NCBI RefSeq assembly: GCF_014648895.1
Contig: NZ_BMRZ01000001.1
Coordinates: forward strand, 372,001-436,000
Source: Streptomyces tanashiensis
Lineage (GTDB): Bacteria > Actinomycetota > Actinomycetes > Streptomycetales > Streptomycetaceae
Length of the DNA stretch: 64,000 bases
Direction: 5' to 3'
A program made the translations under genes and the position numbers. Shown piece by piece: positions 26,819 to 36,121 of this stretch (positions within the stretch are counted from its first letter, which is position 1; every line of letters starts with the position of its first letter). The notes beneath the pieces are model-generated. The model saw only the letters and a list, made by a program, of their open reading frames with translations. It was not told the DNA's origin and did not search any database.

Positions 26819-26848
26819 ATCAGCAGACTGTGTCATCTGTGAGGTCAA
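26819..26848 (-). promoter_or_regulatory. Candidate vegetative promoter for the small membrane protein
   Basis: TTGACC (-35, 26848-26843) and GCTGAT (-10, 26824-26819) with an 18-base spacer, 27 bases before the ATG. Confidence 0.5.
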
Positions 26849-26937
26849 CGCTGGCGCCTGGGGGGCGGTTACGCAAATCGGGCGTTCGGCTACGCCCCGT
26901 CGGCGCGTCGCCTTGCCGTTCCTAGCAAGCCCCCACC

Positions 26938-26961
26938 CTCCCCCAGCCTTCGGCCGGGGGG
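26938..26961 (-). terminator. GC-rich hairpin after moaE
   Basis: CCCCCAGCC-TTC-GGCCGGGGG-type imperfect hairpin, about 23 bases past the moaE stop. Similar CCCCCAGCCTTCGGC elements are scattered through Streptomyces genomes. The remaining 26,850-26,983 sequence shows nothing else. Confidence 0.5.
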
Positions 26962-26983
26962 ACCCCCAGCCAGGGGCGAGGGC

Positions 26984-27445
<462 letters not shown>

Positions 27446-27547
27446 GCGCCCATGGTGCCGCACGGCTCCGGCTTCCGGTAAGGGACCTTTCGACCTGTGG
27501 ACGGAACCCTCCGTAGGAGGGTCCTACAAGCGACGTCCGGGCAGGTC

Positions 27548-28657
27548 CTAGAGGCCCCGCCGCTTCCGCATCTGCCGCACCAGGGCCGCCGTGCCGAGCA
27601 GCGCCACCGTCGCACCGGCCGCGCCGGCCGCCGTGGCGTCCTTGCGGCCCAGGCGGCGGCCGGCGACCGTGTGGCGGCCCTCGACCTCCTCCAGGAGCGC
27701 GGCGAGGACCTCCTCGTTCGTCCACTTCGGGCGCCAGCCCGCGTCGTGCAGCCGTCCGACGCTCACCACCCAGGGGTGCATGGTGTAGGCGAGGTCGCCC
27801 GCCGGGGACGGGGTGAGCCCGATCCGGTGGAGCCGGGCCGCCGTGCCGAGGGCCACCGCGGAGGGCAGCTCCATGCGCCGGATCCCGGAGAGCTCCTCGA
27901 CCTCCTCCTGTTCGAGCCAGCCCTCGCAGCCGACCGCGAACTCCCCGTCGACCTTCTCCAGGGCCGCGTACTCCAGGGCGCTCACCAGGTCCTCGACGTG
28001 GCAGAACTGCCAGGTGGGCCGGGATCCGGCGACGACGAGCAGCCGGGGCGACTCGAAGTAGCGGGTCAGCGCCGTGTCCGTACCGCCGACGAGGACGGCG
28101 GGGCGGACCACGGTGACGTGGAGGCCGGGGTGGGCGCGGGGGGCGCGGCGGCCGAGGCGCTCGATCTCCAGCATGTCGCCGACGCCGGTGGCCTCCGCCG
28201 TCGCCCTGAGCTCGGCGTCCTCGGAGAGCGGGATGTCGTTGTCGGGCAGGGCGCCGTAGACCATCGCGGAGGTGCAGAGCACCACGCGGTGGACCCCGGC
28301 CGCCGCGGCGGCGGTCAGGACGGTCTGGGTGCCGCGCACGTTGTAGGCCGTCCGGGCGGCGGGGTCGGTCTCCAGGTCGAGGTCGACGGCGAGGTGCACG
28401 ACGACGTCCGCGCCGCGCAGCTTCTCGGCGATGGCCGGGTCGCGCACGTCGAGGATGTGCCACTGCGCCTCGGCGACGTCGCCCCGGCGCTCGTCGATGG
28501 CGACGACCCTCTTGATCTCGTCGGACGCGGCGAGGCGCCTGGTCAGCAGGTCACCGACGCCGGAAGCGGCGCCGGTGACCGCGACGACGGGGCCGCGCAC
28601 GGCGGACCGGGTTGAGTGGTTTCGCGCTCCGCGAACCTGTGGATCTGGGGAACTCAC
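27548..28657 (-). CDS. Extended SDR / NAD-dependent epimerase-like protein with C-terminal helix
   Basis: A 369-residue Rossmann protein. The N-terminal VAVTGAASGVGD is the dinucleotide loop; VVHLAVDLD and CTSAMVYG are SDR motifs, though the usual Y-xxx-K lysine is not obvious. The C-terminus has a hydrophobic segment (ATAAGAAGATVALLGTAALV) then a basic tail (RQMRKRRGL), suggesting membrane association. The GTG start at 28657 is supported by GGAGA six bases upstream; the longer frame to 28753 has no ribosome site. Substrate unknown. It is divergent from the zincin_2 gene. Confidence 0.82.
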   Translation of the reverse strand: MSSPDPQVRGARNHSTRSAVRGPVVAVTGAASGVGDLLTRRLAASDEIKRVVAIDERRGDVAEAQWHILDVRDPAIAEKLRGADVVVHLAVDLDLETDPAARTAYNVRGTQTVLTAAAAAGVHRVVLCTSAMVYGALPDNDIPLSEDAELRATAEATGVGDMLEIERLGRRAPRAHPGLHVTVVRPAVLVGGTDTALTRYFESPRLLVVAGSRPTWQFCHVEDLVSALEYAALEKVDGEFAVGCEGWLEQEEVEELSGIRRMELPSAVALGTAARLHRIGLTPSPAGDLAYTMHPWVVSVGRLHDAGWRPKWTNEEVLAALLEEVEGRHTVAGRRLGRKDATAAGAAGATVALLGTAALVRQMRKRRGL

Positions 28658-28871
28658 CGGGCGTCTCCAGCGGTTGTCTTCAGTACGGACGCGCATGACG
28701 CGTACGGACCAGGTGGCGTCCATCCTGCCGCAGGGCACGCCCCGGCGGAGCACCGAGCCCGATTCCGGCCCGGATGTCTACGCTGGTGGTGTGCGGGGCC
28801 TGTCTGGACAGGCCCTGGTCGGGCAGTCGCCGTCGGCAGGAGGCCGGCGGCCCTACGAGCCGAGGAAACCT

Positions 28872-30293
28872 GTGAGTGACACCCCATTCGGATTCGGCCT
28901 TCCGCCGGAGGAGCCGGAGAACGGCGACGAGGGCAAGAAGAAGGACCCCGCCGGAGGTGGCCAGGGGTCCGGTGGCAACCCGTTCGGTGCGAACCCGTTC
29001 GGCTTCGGCGGGCTGCCCGGCATGGGCGGTCCCGGAGGCGCGGACAATCCGTTCGCCGCGATGTTCGGCTCCCTGAACCCCAACGATCTGGGTGCGGCCT
29101 TCCAGCAGCTCGGGCAGATGCTGAGCTACGAGGGCGGTCCCGTGAACTGGGACATGGCCAAGCAGATCGCGCGCCAGGTGGTGGCCCAGGGCACCGCCGA
29201 CGGCACCAAGGACGCGAGCGTGGGCCCGGCCGAGAAGTCCGCGGTCGAGGAGGCCGTGCGCCTCGCCGACCTGTGGCTGGACGGCGTGACCTCGCTGCCC
29301 TCGGGCGCGAGCACGGCCGTGGCGTGGAGCCGCGCCGAGTGGGTCGAGGCGACGCTGCCGGCGTGGCAGCAGCTCGTGGACCCGGTCGCCGAGCGGGTCG
29401 GCTCGGCGATGGGCGACGTCCTGCCGGAGGAGATGCAGGCCATGGCCGGCCCGCTGATCGGCATGATGCGCTCGATGGGCGGCGCCATGTTCGGCCAGCA
29501 GATCGGGCAGGCCGTGGGCGCGCTCGCCGGTGAGGTCGTCGGCTCGACGGACGTCGGTCTGCCGCTGGGCCCGGCCGGGCGTGCCGCGCTGCTCCCGCTG
29601 AACATCGAGGCCTTCGGCAAGGACCTGGGCGTGCCCTCGGACGAGGTGCGGCTCTACCTGGCCCTGCGCGAGGCCGCGCACCAGCGTCTCTTCGCGCACG
29701 TGCCGTGGCTGCGGGCGCACCTCTTCGGCGCGGTCGAGGGGTACGCGCGCGGGATCAAGGTCGACACCTCGAAGCTGGAGGAGGCCGTCGGTCAGCTCGA
29801 CCCGACGCATCCGGAGCAGCTGCAGGAGGCCCTCCAGCAGGGCATGTTCCAGCCGGAGGACACCCCGGAGCAGAAGGCGGCCCTGGCCCGTCTGGAGACG
29901 GCGCTCGCGCTGGTCGAGGGCTGGGTGGACGCGGTGGTCCACGAGGCCGCCAAGTCCCGGCTGACCTCGGCGGACGCGCTGCGCGAGACGCTGCGCCGGC
30001 GCCGGGCCTCGGGCGGTCCGGCCGAGCAGACCTTCGCGACGCTGATCGGTCTCGAGCTTCGTCCGCGGCGGCTGCGGGACGCGGCGCGCCTGTGGGCCTC
30101 GCTCACCGACGCGCGCGGGGTCGACGGCCGGGACGGGCTGTGGGAGCACCCGGACATGCTGCCGACGGCGACCGACCTGGACGACCCCGACGGCTTCGTG
30201 CACCGCGAGCACCTCGACTTCTCCGAGCTGGACAAGATGCTCGGCGAGGCGGCCAAGGGTGAGAACCCCGAGGACGGGGACGCCGGGAAGTGA
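28872..30293 (+). CDS. Zincin_2 (DUF2342) family zinc-dependent metalloprotease-like protein
   Basis: A 473-residue protein of the actinobacterial zincin_2 family. The modified zinc motif is REAAHQRLFAHVPW (E-x-x-H rather than HExxH). The N-terminal 80 residues are Gly/Pro/Phe-rich and probably disordered (NPFGANPFGFGG). MMRSMGGAMFGQQIGQAVG is an amphipathic or membrane-associating stretch. GAGGAAA precedes the GTG. The stop overlaps the start of the Nudix gene by four bases (GTGA), so they are translationally coupled. Proteolytic activity is not proven for the family. Confidence 0.85.
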   Translation: MSDTPFGFGLPPEEPENGDEGKKKDPAGGGQGSGGNPFGANPFGFGGLPGMGGPGGADNPFAAMFGSLNPNDLGAAFQQLGQMLSYEGGPVNWDMAKQIARQVVAQGTADGTKDASVGPAEKSAVEEAVRLADLWLDGVTSLPSGASTAVAWSRAEWVEATLPAWQQLVDPVAERVGSAMGDVLPEEMQAMAGPLIGMMRSMGGAMFGQQIGQAVGALAGEVVGSTDVGLPLGPAGRAALLPLNIEAFGKDLGVPSDEVRLYLALREAAHQRLFAHVPWLRAHLFGAVEGYARGIKVDTSKLEEAVGQLDPTHPEQLQEALQQGMFQPEDTPEQKAALARLETALALVEGWVDAVVHEAAKSRLTSADALRETLRRRRASGGPAEQTFATLIGLELRPRRLRDAARLWASLTDARGVDGRDGLWEHPDMLPTATDLDDPDGFVHREHLDFSELDKMLGEAAKGENPEDGDAGK

Positions 30294-30817
30294 GCCTCTA
30301 CGACGACGCGGTCCTCGTGCTGAAGGGGTACGGGGACCAGCCGGAGCTGCGCGATGTCTACCTCGACCATCTCGCCCGGCACCCGGACGGCATGTACAAG
30401 CCCTGCGAGGCCGGTCATCTGACCTCCAGCGCGCTGGTGATCGACCCCGACCGGGGGCGGGTGCTGCTGACCCTGCACAAGAAGCTGGGGATGTGGCTGC
30501 AGATGGGCGGTCACTGCGAGGAGGGTGACGCGACGCTGGAGGCGGCCGCGCTGCGCGAGGCGGCCGAGGAGTCCGGCATCGCCACGGGCCTCACCCTGCT
30601 GCCGGGCGGTCCGGTGCGGCTCGACCGGCATCCGATCCCGGCGCCGTGCCACTGGCACCTGGACGTGCAGTACGCGGCGCTCGCCCCGGCGGACGCGGTG
30701 GCGGAGATCAGCGAGGAGTCGCTGGACCTGCGCTGGTTCGCGTACGAGGACGTGGCGGGTGTGGCCGACACGTCGGTGGTCGAGCTGCTGAAGGGCACGC
30801 TGGCGCGGCTCGCCTGA
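30290..30817 (+). CDS. Nudix hydrolase
   Basis: A 175-residue pyrophosphohydrolase with a complete Nudix box, G-x5-E-x7-REAAEESGI, around residues 72-94. The N-terminal ~35 residues precede the fold and the C-terminus is short. Substrate unknown. Its start overlaps the upstream zincin_2 gene by four bases. Confidence 0.9.
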   Translation: MSLYDDAVLVLKGYGDQPELRDVYLDHLARHPDGMYKPCEAGHLTSSALVIDPDRGRVLLTLHKKLGMWLQMGGHCEEGDATLEAAALREAAEESGIATGLTLLPGGPVRLDRHPIPAPCHWHLDVQYAALAPADAVAEISEESLDLRWFAYEDVAGVADTSVVELLKGTLARLA

Positions 30818-30823
30818 GCATGC

Positions 30824-30858
30824 CCGAGGGGCGGCCTCCGGTGGAGGCCGCCCCTCGG
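30824..30858. terminator. Bidirectional terminator between the Nudix and AIM24 genes
   Basis: A perfect 16-bp stem (30824-30839 with 30843-30858), loop GGT, between convergent genes. Confidence 0.88.
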
Positions 30859-30868
30859 TCGTGGGTGC

Positions 30869-31624
30869 TCAGTTCCAGGCGTTGTTCTGGTTCTGGGCGT
30901 GGGAGCCGTGCTGGCCGGCACCGAACTGGGCGGCGATGCCCTGTCCGATGGCCGCGTTCTGCGGGGGCATGACCTCGCTCGGCTGGACGAGCGCGAAGCC
31001 CTGTCCGAGGAAGCTGAGCTCCCAGCCCTCGCCCGTGTCGCCACGGCGGCGGCGGATGCTGGAGTTGGTCGTCTGCGCCTGCATCTGGACGCGCAGTCCG
31101 GTGGACCAGGCGACGATGGCGTCCGCGTCGACGCTGACGTACTTCTCGGGCGTGACCTGCATCATCAGCGGCTGCCCGGAGGTCATCAGGGCGACCTTGC
31201 CGCGGCCGGAGATGTTCAGCTGGTACTTGCCGGAGCCGGAGATGCCGTACTGGCTGTCGACGGCGATGACCTCGGTGTGGAGGGTCGAGTCGAGCGCCAG
31301 GACGTAGGCGCTGTCGACGGTCAGGCCCTCCTGCTCGACCTCCACGACGTGGATGTGCTGGGCGAGGTTGGCGAAGTAGACCGTGCCCTGGCCGGAGCAG
31401 CGCATCAGGTCCAGGCCCTCACCGGTGCGGGCCTGGGCCCGGCGCTGGCTCGGGGTCTTGTACTCGCCGTCGAAGTCGACGAGTCCCTGGTACGCGACCA
31501 TGGCGCCCTTGCGGGCGAGGATGTCGTCCTGCCCGGTGAGGCTGACCCGCAGGAGCTGCGGGTTCTGGATGACGTACCGCTCCTGGCTCTGCTGTTCGGC
31601 GTGGTTGAAAAGCGGGCTCTGCAT
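30869..31624 (-). CDS. AIM24 family protein
   Basis: A 251-residue protein of the AIM24/tryptophan-RNA-binding-attenuator-like beta fold: repeated beta strands and turns such as ILARKGAMVAYQG, LMRCSGQGTVYFA and VDADAIVAWSTGL. Function is unclear; in bacteria such genes often neighbour TerD-like stress proteins. The C-terminus is Gln/Asn/Gly-rich. It is the last of three paralogous genes, 19 bases after the second. Confidence 0.85.
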   Translation of the reverse strand: MQSPLFNHAEQQSQERYVIQNPQLLRVSLTGQDDILARKGAMVAYQGLVDFDGEYKTPSQRRAQARTGEGLDLMRCSGQGTVYFANLAQHIHVVEVEQEGLTVDSAYVLALDSTLHTEVIAVDSQYGISGSGKYQLNISGRGKVALMTSGQPLMMQVTPEKYVSVDADAIVAWSTGLRVQMQAQTTNSSIRRRRGDTGEGWELSFLGQGFALVQPSEVMPPQNAAIGQGIAAQFGAGQHGSHAQNQNNAWN

Positions 31625-31643
31625 GGTGTGTTCTCGCTCCCCC

Positions 31644-32324
31644 TCAGCCCCGGACCCGCAGGCGGTCGGTGCTGTCCTCGCTCGGCTGTACGACGACGAT
31701 GCCCTGGCCCGAGAAGGCCATCTGGTACGCCTCGCCGCTGCCCCGCCCGATGAGGGAGGACGCCTTGAAGCTGCGCTTGCCCTTGACCTTGAGCGCGGGC
31801 GACCAGGCGACGAGCGCGTCGGGGTCGACGTACGTCTCGTCCTCGCCGCGGCCGCAGTCGACGACGAGCGGCGTGCCGCGCGAGGTGAGCGCGACCCAGC
31901 CGGTGCCGGCGATCTCCACGTTGAACAGGCCCTGGCCGGCGAACTTGGCGAGTCCCTTGACCCGCTCGACGCCCCACTGGAGGTGGGCGTCGAAGGCGAG
32001 GACGTTGGTGCCGTTGACCGAGATCGAGTCGTTCTGGAGGTTGATGACGACGACGTCGGCGCCGTAGTCGGCGAGGTAGAGCAGTCCGTCTCCGGAGCAC
32101 TTCATGATGGGCGCGCCCTCGCCGGTGGCCCACTGCTGGGCGACCTGGCGGACGGCGGGCGGGTTGGGCTCGTAGGTGATGAAGCCCTCGTAGGCGACCA
32201 TCGAGCCGGTCCGGGCGTACAGGTCCTGGCCGGATGCCATGGCGACCTTGAGCATGGTGCGGCCGTGGTTCTCCATCCGGGCCGCGACGGGGGTCGGGGC
32301 GTAGCCCGCGAGTTGCTGGTTCAT
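31644..32324 (-). CDS. AIM24 family protein
   Basis: A 226-residue paralogue with the same strand motifs (LYARTGSMVAYEG, IMKCSGDGLLYLA, VDPDALVAWSPAL). No signal peptide or membrane helix. Eleven bases separate it from the upstream TerD-AIM24 gene, so the three genes form one operon and the products may form a mixed assembly (inference). Confidence 0.85.
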   Translation of the reverse strand: MNQQLAGYAPTPVAARMENHGRTMLKVAMASGQDLYARTGSMVAYEGFITYEPNPPAVRQVAQQWATGEGAPIMKCSGDGLLYLADYGADVVVINLQNDSISVNGTNVLAFDAHLQWGVERVKGLAKFAGQGLFNVEIAGTGWVALTSRGTPLVVDCGRGEDETYVDPDALVAWSPALKVKGKRSFKASSLIGRGSGEAYQMAFSGQGIVVVQPSEDSTDRLRVRG

Positions 32325-32335
32325 GACGGGCTCCC

Positions 32336-33991
32336 TCAGACCTCGTAGGGCTGGACGACGATGAAGTTGCCGGGGGCTCCCCGGAACTGGAGGTTCACGG
32401 TCTCCCCGCTGTGGCCCGGGTAGGCGTTGCGGCGCAGCCGCACCTGGCTGGAGAGGATGACCTGGGACGCGGACGACCAGGCGACGACGGCGTTGCAGTC
32501 GGCGAAGGTCGTGGGCGTGACGGGCAGGACGACGGGGACGCCGTGGGTCTTCACGACGACGGTGCCGCTGCCCTGGAACTGCATGGTGAACAGGGCGCCG
32601 CCGGGGATGCCGTGGCCCTCGATGCGGCGGACCTCGTACTGCAGGGACTCGTCGAACGCGAGGACGTTCTCCGCGGAGACGCAGATGCCGTCGCCCTGGA
32701 GCTCGATCGGGTGCAGATGGGCGCCCTCCTCGGCGAGGAAGACCTGGCCGCGGCCGGTGCAGCGCATGAGCTGCATCTCCTGGCCGGTGGCGTTGCCGAC
32801 GATCCGGCCGGCGAAGCCCGCGCCCTTGTAGCCGAAGTCGACCTTGCCCTGGTACATGACCATGGAGCCCTGCCGGGCGAGGACGGGGACGCCGCCCATG
32901 GCGAGGTCGACCCGCATGAGCTGCTGGTTCTGCGGGGTCCAGCGGGCGCCGGTGGCGGTCTCCTTGTACGGCGCGAGCGCGGCGGCGAGCCCCGCTCCGG
33001 TGGCAGGCACGCCCTGCGGGACGCCGGGCTGCTGCCCGTACGCCGGGGGCTGCTGCCCGTATGGAGCGGGGGCGGCCTGCCCGTACGGGGCCTGCGGCGG
33101 CTGGCCGTGACCGGGGTACGGGCCGGGTGCCTGGCCCGGGATCTGTCCGGGGTACTGGCCGGGAGGCTGTCCCGGGACCTGGCCGTACTGCGGCTGCGGC
33201 GGCTGCGGCGGCTGGCCGTACGGGGCGGGGGCCGGCGCGGGCGGCGGCACGGGGGCCGGGGCCATGGGCGCGACCATGGTGGGTGCCGTGTGCACCGGCG
33301 GCGCGGGCGGGACGGGCGCCTGCGGGGCCGCGGGCGCGCCGAAGGCGGGCGCGGGGGCCGGGGCGGGCGCCGCGGGCGCGCCGAAGGCCGGGGGCGCCGC
33401 GGCCTGCGGCGGCGGGGCGAAGCCGGGGGCCGGGGCCTGCTGCTGCGGGGCGGCGGGCTCCTCCTCGGCGACCTCGCCGCCGAAGTTGCGCAGGAGTGCC
33501 TCCAGGCCTCCGTCGAAGCCCTGGCCGACGGCGGCGAACCGCCACACGTCCTTCAGGTAGAAGTCGCCGAGCATCACCGCCCGCTCGGTGGAGAACTCCG
33601 CGCCCGTGAACGCGTAGCGCGCGACCTCCTCGCCGCCCGCCACGATCCGCAGGTGACCGGGGCCGACCTGGGACATCTGGCCGGCGCCGTCGATGGTCGC
33701 GGTGAACGACAGCTTGTGGATGTTCGCGGGGATGCGGTCGAGGGTGACGCGGAAGGACTCGGTGTCACCGGACTGCGCGCCGAGCAGCTGGATGGACTCC
33801 TCGGGCGACTTCGGCTGGTTGAAGAAGACGAAGTAGCGGTCGTCGGAGAGCCGCTCGTCCGCGTCGAGTCCGAAGCAGCTGATGTCGAAAGTCAGTCCGG
33901 GCGCCGCGATCTGCACGCCGACGTACAGATCGGTTCCCGCGGTCAGATCACTGATCTTGGCCTTGTGGCCGCGTTGGAATTCCCTGGCCAT
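32336..33991 (-). CDS. TerD-domain/AIM24-domain fusion protein
   Basis: A 551-residue fusion. Residues 1-175 are a TerD-type domain (VGVQIAAPGLTFDISCFGLD, then DDRYFVFFNQPKSPE; the calcium-site acidic residues are present). A long Pro/Ala/Gln/Gly/Tyr-rich linker covers about 180-360, and an AIM24 domain fills the rest (VLARQGSMVMYQG, LMRCTGRGQVFLA, NAVVAWSSAS). TerD proteins belong to tellurite-resistance and membrane-stress systems. The ATG at 33991 is chosen because the longer frame to 34057 lies in non-coding-like sequence. It is the first gene of the AIM24 operon. Confidence 0.88.
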   Translation of the reverse strand: MAREFQRGHKAKISDLTAGTDLYVGVQIAAPGLTFDISCFGLDADERLSDDRYFVFFNQPKSPEESIQLLGAQSGDTESFRVTLDRIPANIHKLSFTATIDGAGQMSQVGPGHLRIVAGGEEVARYAFTGAEFSTERAVMLGDFYLKDVWRFAAVGQGFDGGLEALLRNFGGEVAEEEPAAPQQQAPAPGFAPPPQAAAPPAFGAPAAPAPAPAPAFGAPAAPQAPVPPAPPVHTAPTMVAPMAPAPVPPPAPAPAPYGQPPQPPQPQYGQVPGQPPGQYPGQIPGQAPGPYPGHGQPPQAPYGQAAPAPYGQQPPAYGQQPGVPQGVPATGAGLAAALAPYKETATGARWTPQNQQLMRVDLAMGGVPVLARQGSMVMYQGKVDFGYKGAGFAGRIVGNATGQEMQLMRCTGRGQVFLAEEGAHLHPIELQGDGICVSAENVLAFDESLQYEVRRIEGHGIPGGALFTMQFQGSGTVVVKTHGVPVVLPVTPTTFADCNAVVAWSSASQVILSSQVRLRRNAYPGHSGETVNLQFRGAPGNFIVVQPYEV

Positions 33992-34123
33992 GCGTAACGA
34001 CCGTCCCCCATCCCGAATGGCGAATGCTCGCGCCAGGCTAACCGCTGGGCACGACATTGAGACAGGCCAGGTCGTTTTCGGTACGGAATCGGGAAACCCG
34101 TGCGGGCGCGACCGGCGGCGCCG

Positions 34124-34699
34124 TCACTCCTCGCGGGCCGCCGGAAGGTGCGGCAGGCGTTCGGCGGCGACCACGCCCTCCAGGTAGCCGCGCGCCCGCT
34201 CGGTGCGGGGGTACGCCTCCAGGAGCTGCCAGAACCGCGGTCCGTGCCCGGGGACGAGCAGATGGGCCAGCTCGTGCAGGAGGACGTAGTCGACGACGTA
34301 CTCGGGCATGCCCTGGAGCCGGTGGGAGAGGCGGATGCTGCCCTCGGAGGGGGTGCAGGAGCCCCAGCGGGTGTTCTGGTTGGTCACCCAGCGGACCGAG
34401 CCGGGGCGGGCCCGGCCCCCGAAATACTGCTCCGAGAGACGCAGGGCCCGCTCGGTGAGCTCACGGTCGCCGAGGATGCTGCGGCTCTCCTGGGCGGCGA
34501 GCTTGTCGAGCATGACCCCGACCCAGCGGCGCTCCTCCGCCTCCGACATGCGGGCCGGGATGAGCACGATGGTCCGGTCGCCCTCGCGGTAGGCCGAGAC
34601 GGTTCTGCTCCGCCGCGCGCTTCTGCGGACCTCGACCGCACTCGTCCCCGCCCCGCGGGGCGGTTCGCTGGTCACGCTGCGCTGTGGGTCGGCGGGCAC
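34124..34699 (-). CDS. YgjP-like (DUF45/M48-type) metallopeptidase
   Basis: A 191-residue protein with the metal motif LLHELAHLLVPGHGPRFW (HExxH plus a downstream His) and the family phrase TRWGSCTPSEGSIRLSHRL. Function of the family is unknown. The N-terminal 30 residues are basic. The GTG start at 34699 is supported by TAACGT exactly seven bases upstream, indicating a leaderless message. It is divergent from the ThiF-like gene. Confidence 0.85.
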   Translation of the reverse strand: MPADPQRSVTSEPPRGAGTSAVEVRRSARRSRTVSAYREGDRTIVLIPARMSEAEERRWVGVMLDKLAAQESRSILGDRELTERALRLSEQYFGGRARPGSVRWVTNQNTRWGSCTPSEGSIRLSHRLQGMPEYVVDYVLLHELAHLLVPGHGPRFWQLLEAYPRTERARGYLEGVVAAERLPHLPAAREE

Positions 34700-34706
34700 G
34701 GCCCCG

Positions 34707-34712
34707 ACGTTA
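34707..34712 (-). promoter_or_regulatory. -10 element of a leaderless YgjP-like gene
   Basis: TAACGT is seven bases before the GTG start with no Shine-Dalgarno sequence. The remaining intergenic sequence to 34919 holds an imperfect inverted repeat GGCATTC/GAATGCC (34839-34869) and no gene. Confidence 0.55.
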
Positions 34713-34919
34713 CCCGCTGTCAGCGCGGGAAGTCCCGCCTCCGGAGTGGTTTCGGGAACGATCCGACCCCACCCGGCACCATTTGAATGACTAATCCCCT
34801 GGCCTGTGGACAACTTTCGGCGACCGTCACGGCGGCGGGGCATTCTCGACTCGGGGACGACGGAATGCCGTTGTCGATCATGAATGCGATGTCGGCCGAG
34901 GACGGACGGGGGCGGGGAA

Positions 34920-36080
34920 ATGCATCCGATGGTGAAACCGGCGCTGCGCCGGGCATGGCGGAGTCTGCGGTGCGTCCAGTTCGGGGTCGCCCCCGCGCAC
35001 GCGGTGGTGCTCGGCCCGGTCGACCAGGCGACGGGGGCGGTGCTCGGGCTGCTCGACGGCACCCGCGGGACCGCTCTGCTGCGGGCCGAGGCACGGGCGC
35101 TCGGGCTTCCGGACGGACGCCTGGAGGCGCTCCTGGGCAGGCTGGAGTCGGCCGGGCTCCTCACCGACGCGGCGACCGGACGGCCGGGGAAGGCGGGGCC
35201 GGCCGCCGGCGCGGTGGACGTGGCGCTCGATCCGCTCCGCGCCGACCTGGCCTCCCTCTCCGTGGTCCACCCCGAGCCCGAGCGGGCGGCGCGGACCCTG
35301 GCGGCCCGGCGGGCCCTGCGCGTCCAGGTCCGGGGCGCCGGGCGGGTCGGGGCGACGGTGGCGGCGCTGCTCGCGGCGGCGGGCGTCGGCACGGTCGAGG
35401 TGCTCGACTCGGGCCGGGTCGAGCCCTGGGAGACGGCCCCCGGCGGCCTTCCGGCCGAGGCCGTCGGCGAGCGCCGGGCGACGGCGGCCCGACGCCTGGT
35501 CGGCCGCTGGTCACGGGAGCCCGCCCGTTCCGCCCGCCCGCGAGGACCCGGCGGACCGGGTGAAGGCCGTGCGGAGCCCGGACTGTCACTCGTCGTGGTG
35601 ACACCGCGGGACGGTCTCGGCGCGTACGTCCCCGATCCGCTCCCCGCCGAGCCGTGGCTCTCCACCGGCACCCCCCATCTGTACGCGGGCGTCCTGGAGG
35701 CCACCGGGACGGTCGGGCCGCTCGTGCTCCCCGGCGGCACGGCCTGCGCGCGGTGCCTCCAGGAGGAGCGGACGGACCGGGACCCGGTGACGCCACGCCT
35801 CCTCGCCCAGTGGCGCTCCGGCGCCCCGCATCCGCTGCCGGCCTGCGACCTCGGCCTCGCCACGGCGGTGGCCGGGCTGGCCGCCGCGCACGCGCTGGCC
35901 TTCCTCGACGGCGACCTTCCGGCGAGCACGGGCACCCGCTGGACGGCGTCGCTGCCGCTTCTGGAGTGGCGGTCGGAGCGGCTGAGACCGCACCCGGCCT
36001 GCCCCTGCGGGGCGGCGCGCGGAGGAGAAGGGGAGCGCACCTCGGCGGCCGGGGACACGCACGACACAATGGCGGGGTAA
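34920..36080 (+). CDS. ThiF-family / TOMM cyclodehydratase-like protein
   Basis: A 386-residue protein. The first ~90 residues resemble the winged-helix 'peptide clamp' of azole cyclodehydratase partner proteins; the rest is an E1/ThiF-like Rossmann fold (RVQVRGAGRVGATVAALL, VEVLDSGRVEPW). Two Cys pairs, CARC and CPC near the C-terminus, suit a structural zinc. The adenylation residues of ThiF/MoeB (the R-finger SNLQRQ) are missing, so catalysis is doubtful. No YcaO gene or precursor peptide is nearby. The gene is 41 bases before the ABC1 kinase. Confidence 0.75.
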   Translation: MHPMVKPALRRAWRSLRCVQFGVAPAHAVVLGPVDQATGAVLGLLDGTRGTALLRAEARALGLPDGRLEALLGRLESAGLLTDAATGRPGKAGPAAGAVDVALDPLRADLASLSVVHPEPERAARTLAARRALRVQVRGAGRVGATVAALLAAAGVGTVEVLDSGRVEPWETAPGGLPAEAVGERRATAARRLVGRWSREPARSARPRGPGGPGEGRAEPGLSLVVVTPRDGLGAYVPDPLPAEPWLSTGTPHLYAGVLEATGTVGPLVLPGGTACARCLQEERTDRDPVTPRLLAQWRSGAPHPLPACDLGLATAVAGLAAAHALAFLDGDLPASTGTRWTASLPLLEWRSERLRPHPACPCGAARGGEGERTSAAGDTHDTMAG

Positions 36081-36121
36081 CGGCCCTGCGCGGCACGGCA
36101 GTCTGGGTTTTGGAGGGGCGT

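Noticed and set aside
34804..34813. DnaA-box-like TGTGGACAAC
   Set aside because: A single box with no cluster, dnaA or dnaN nearby; not an origin.
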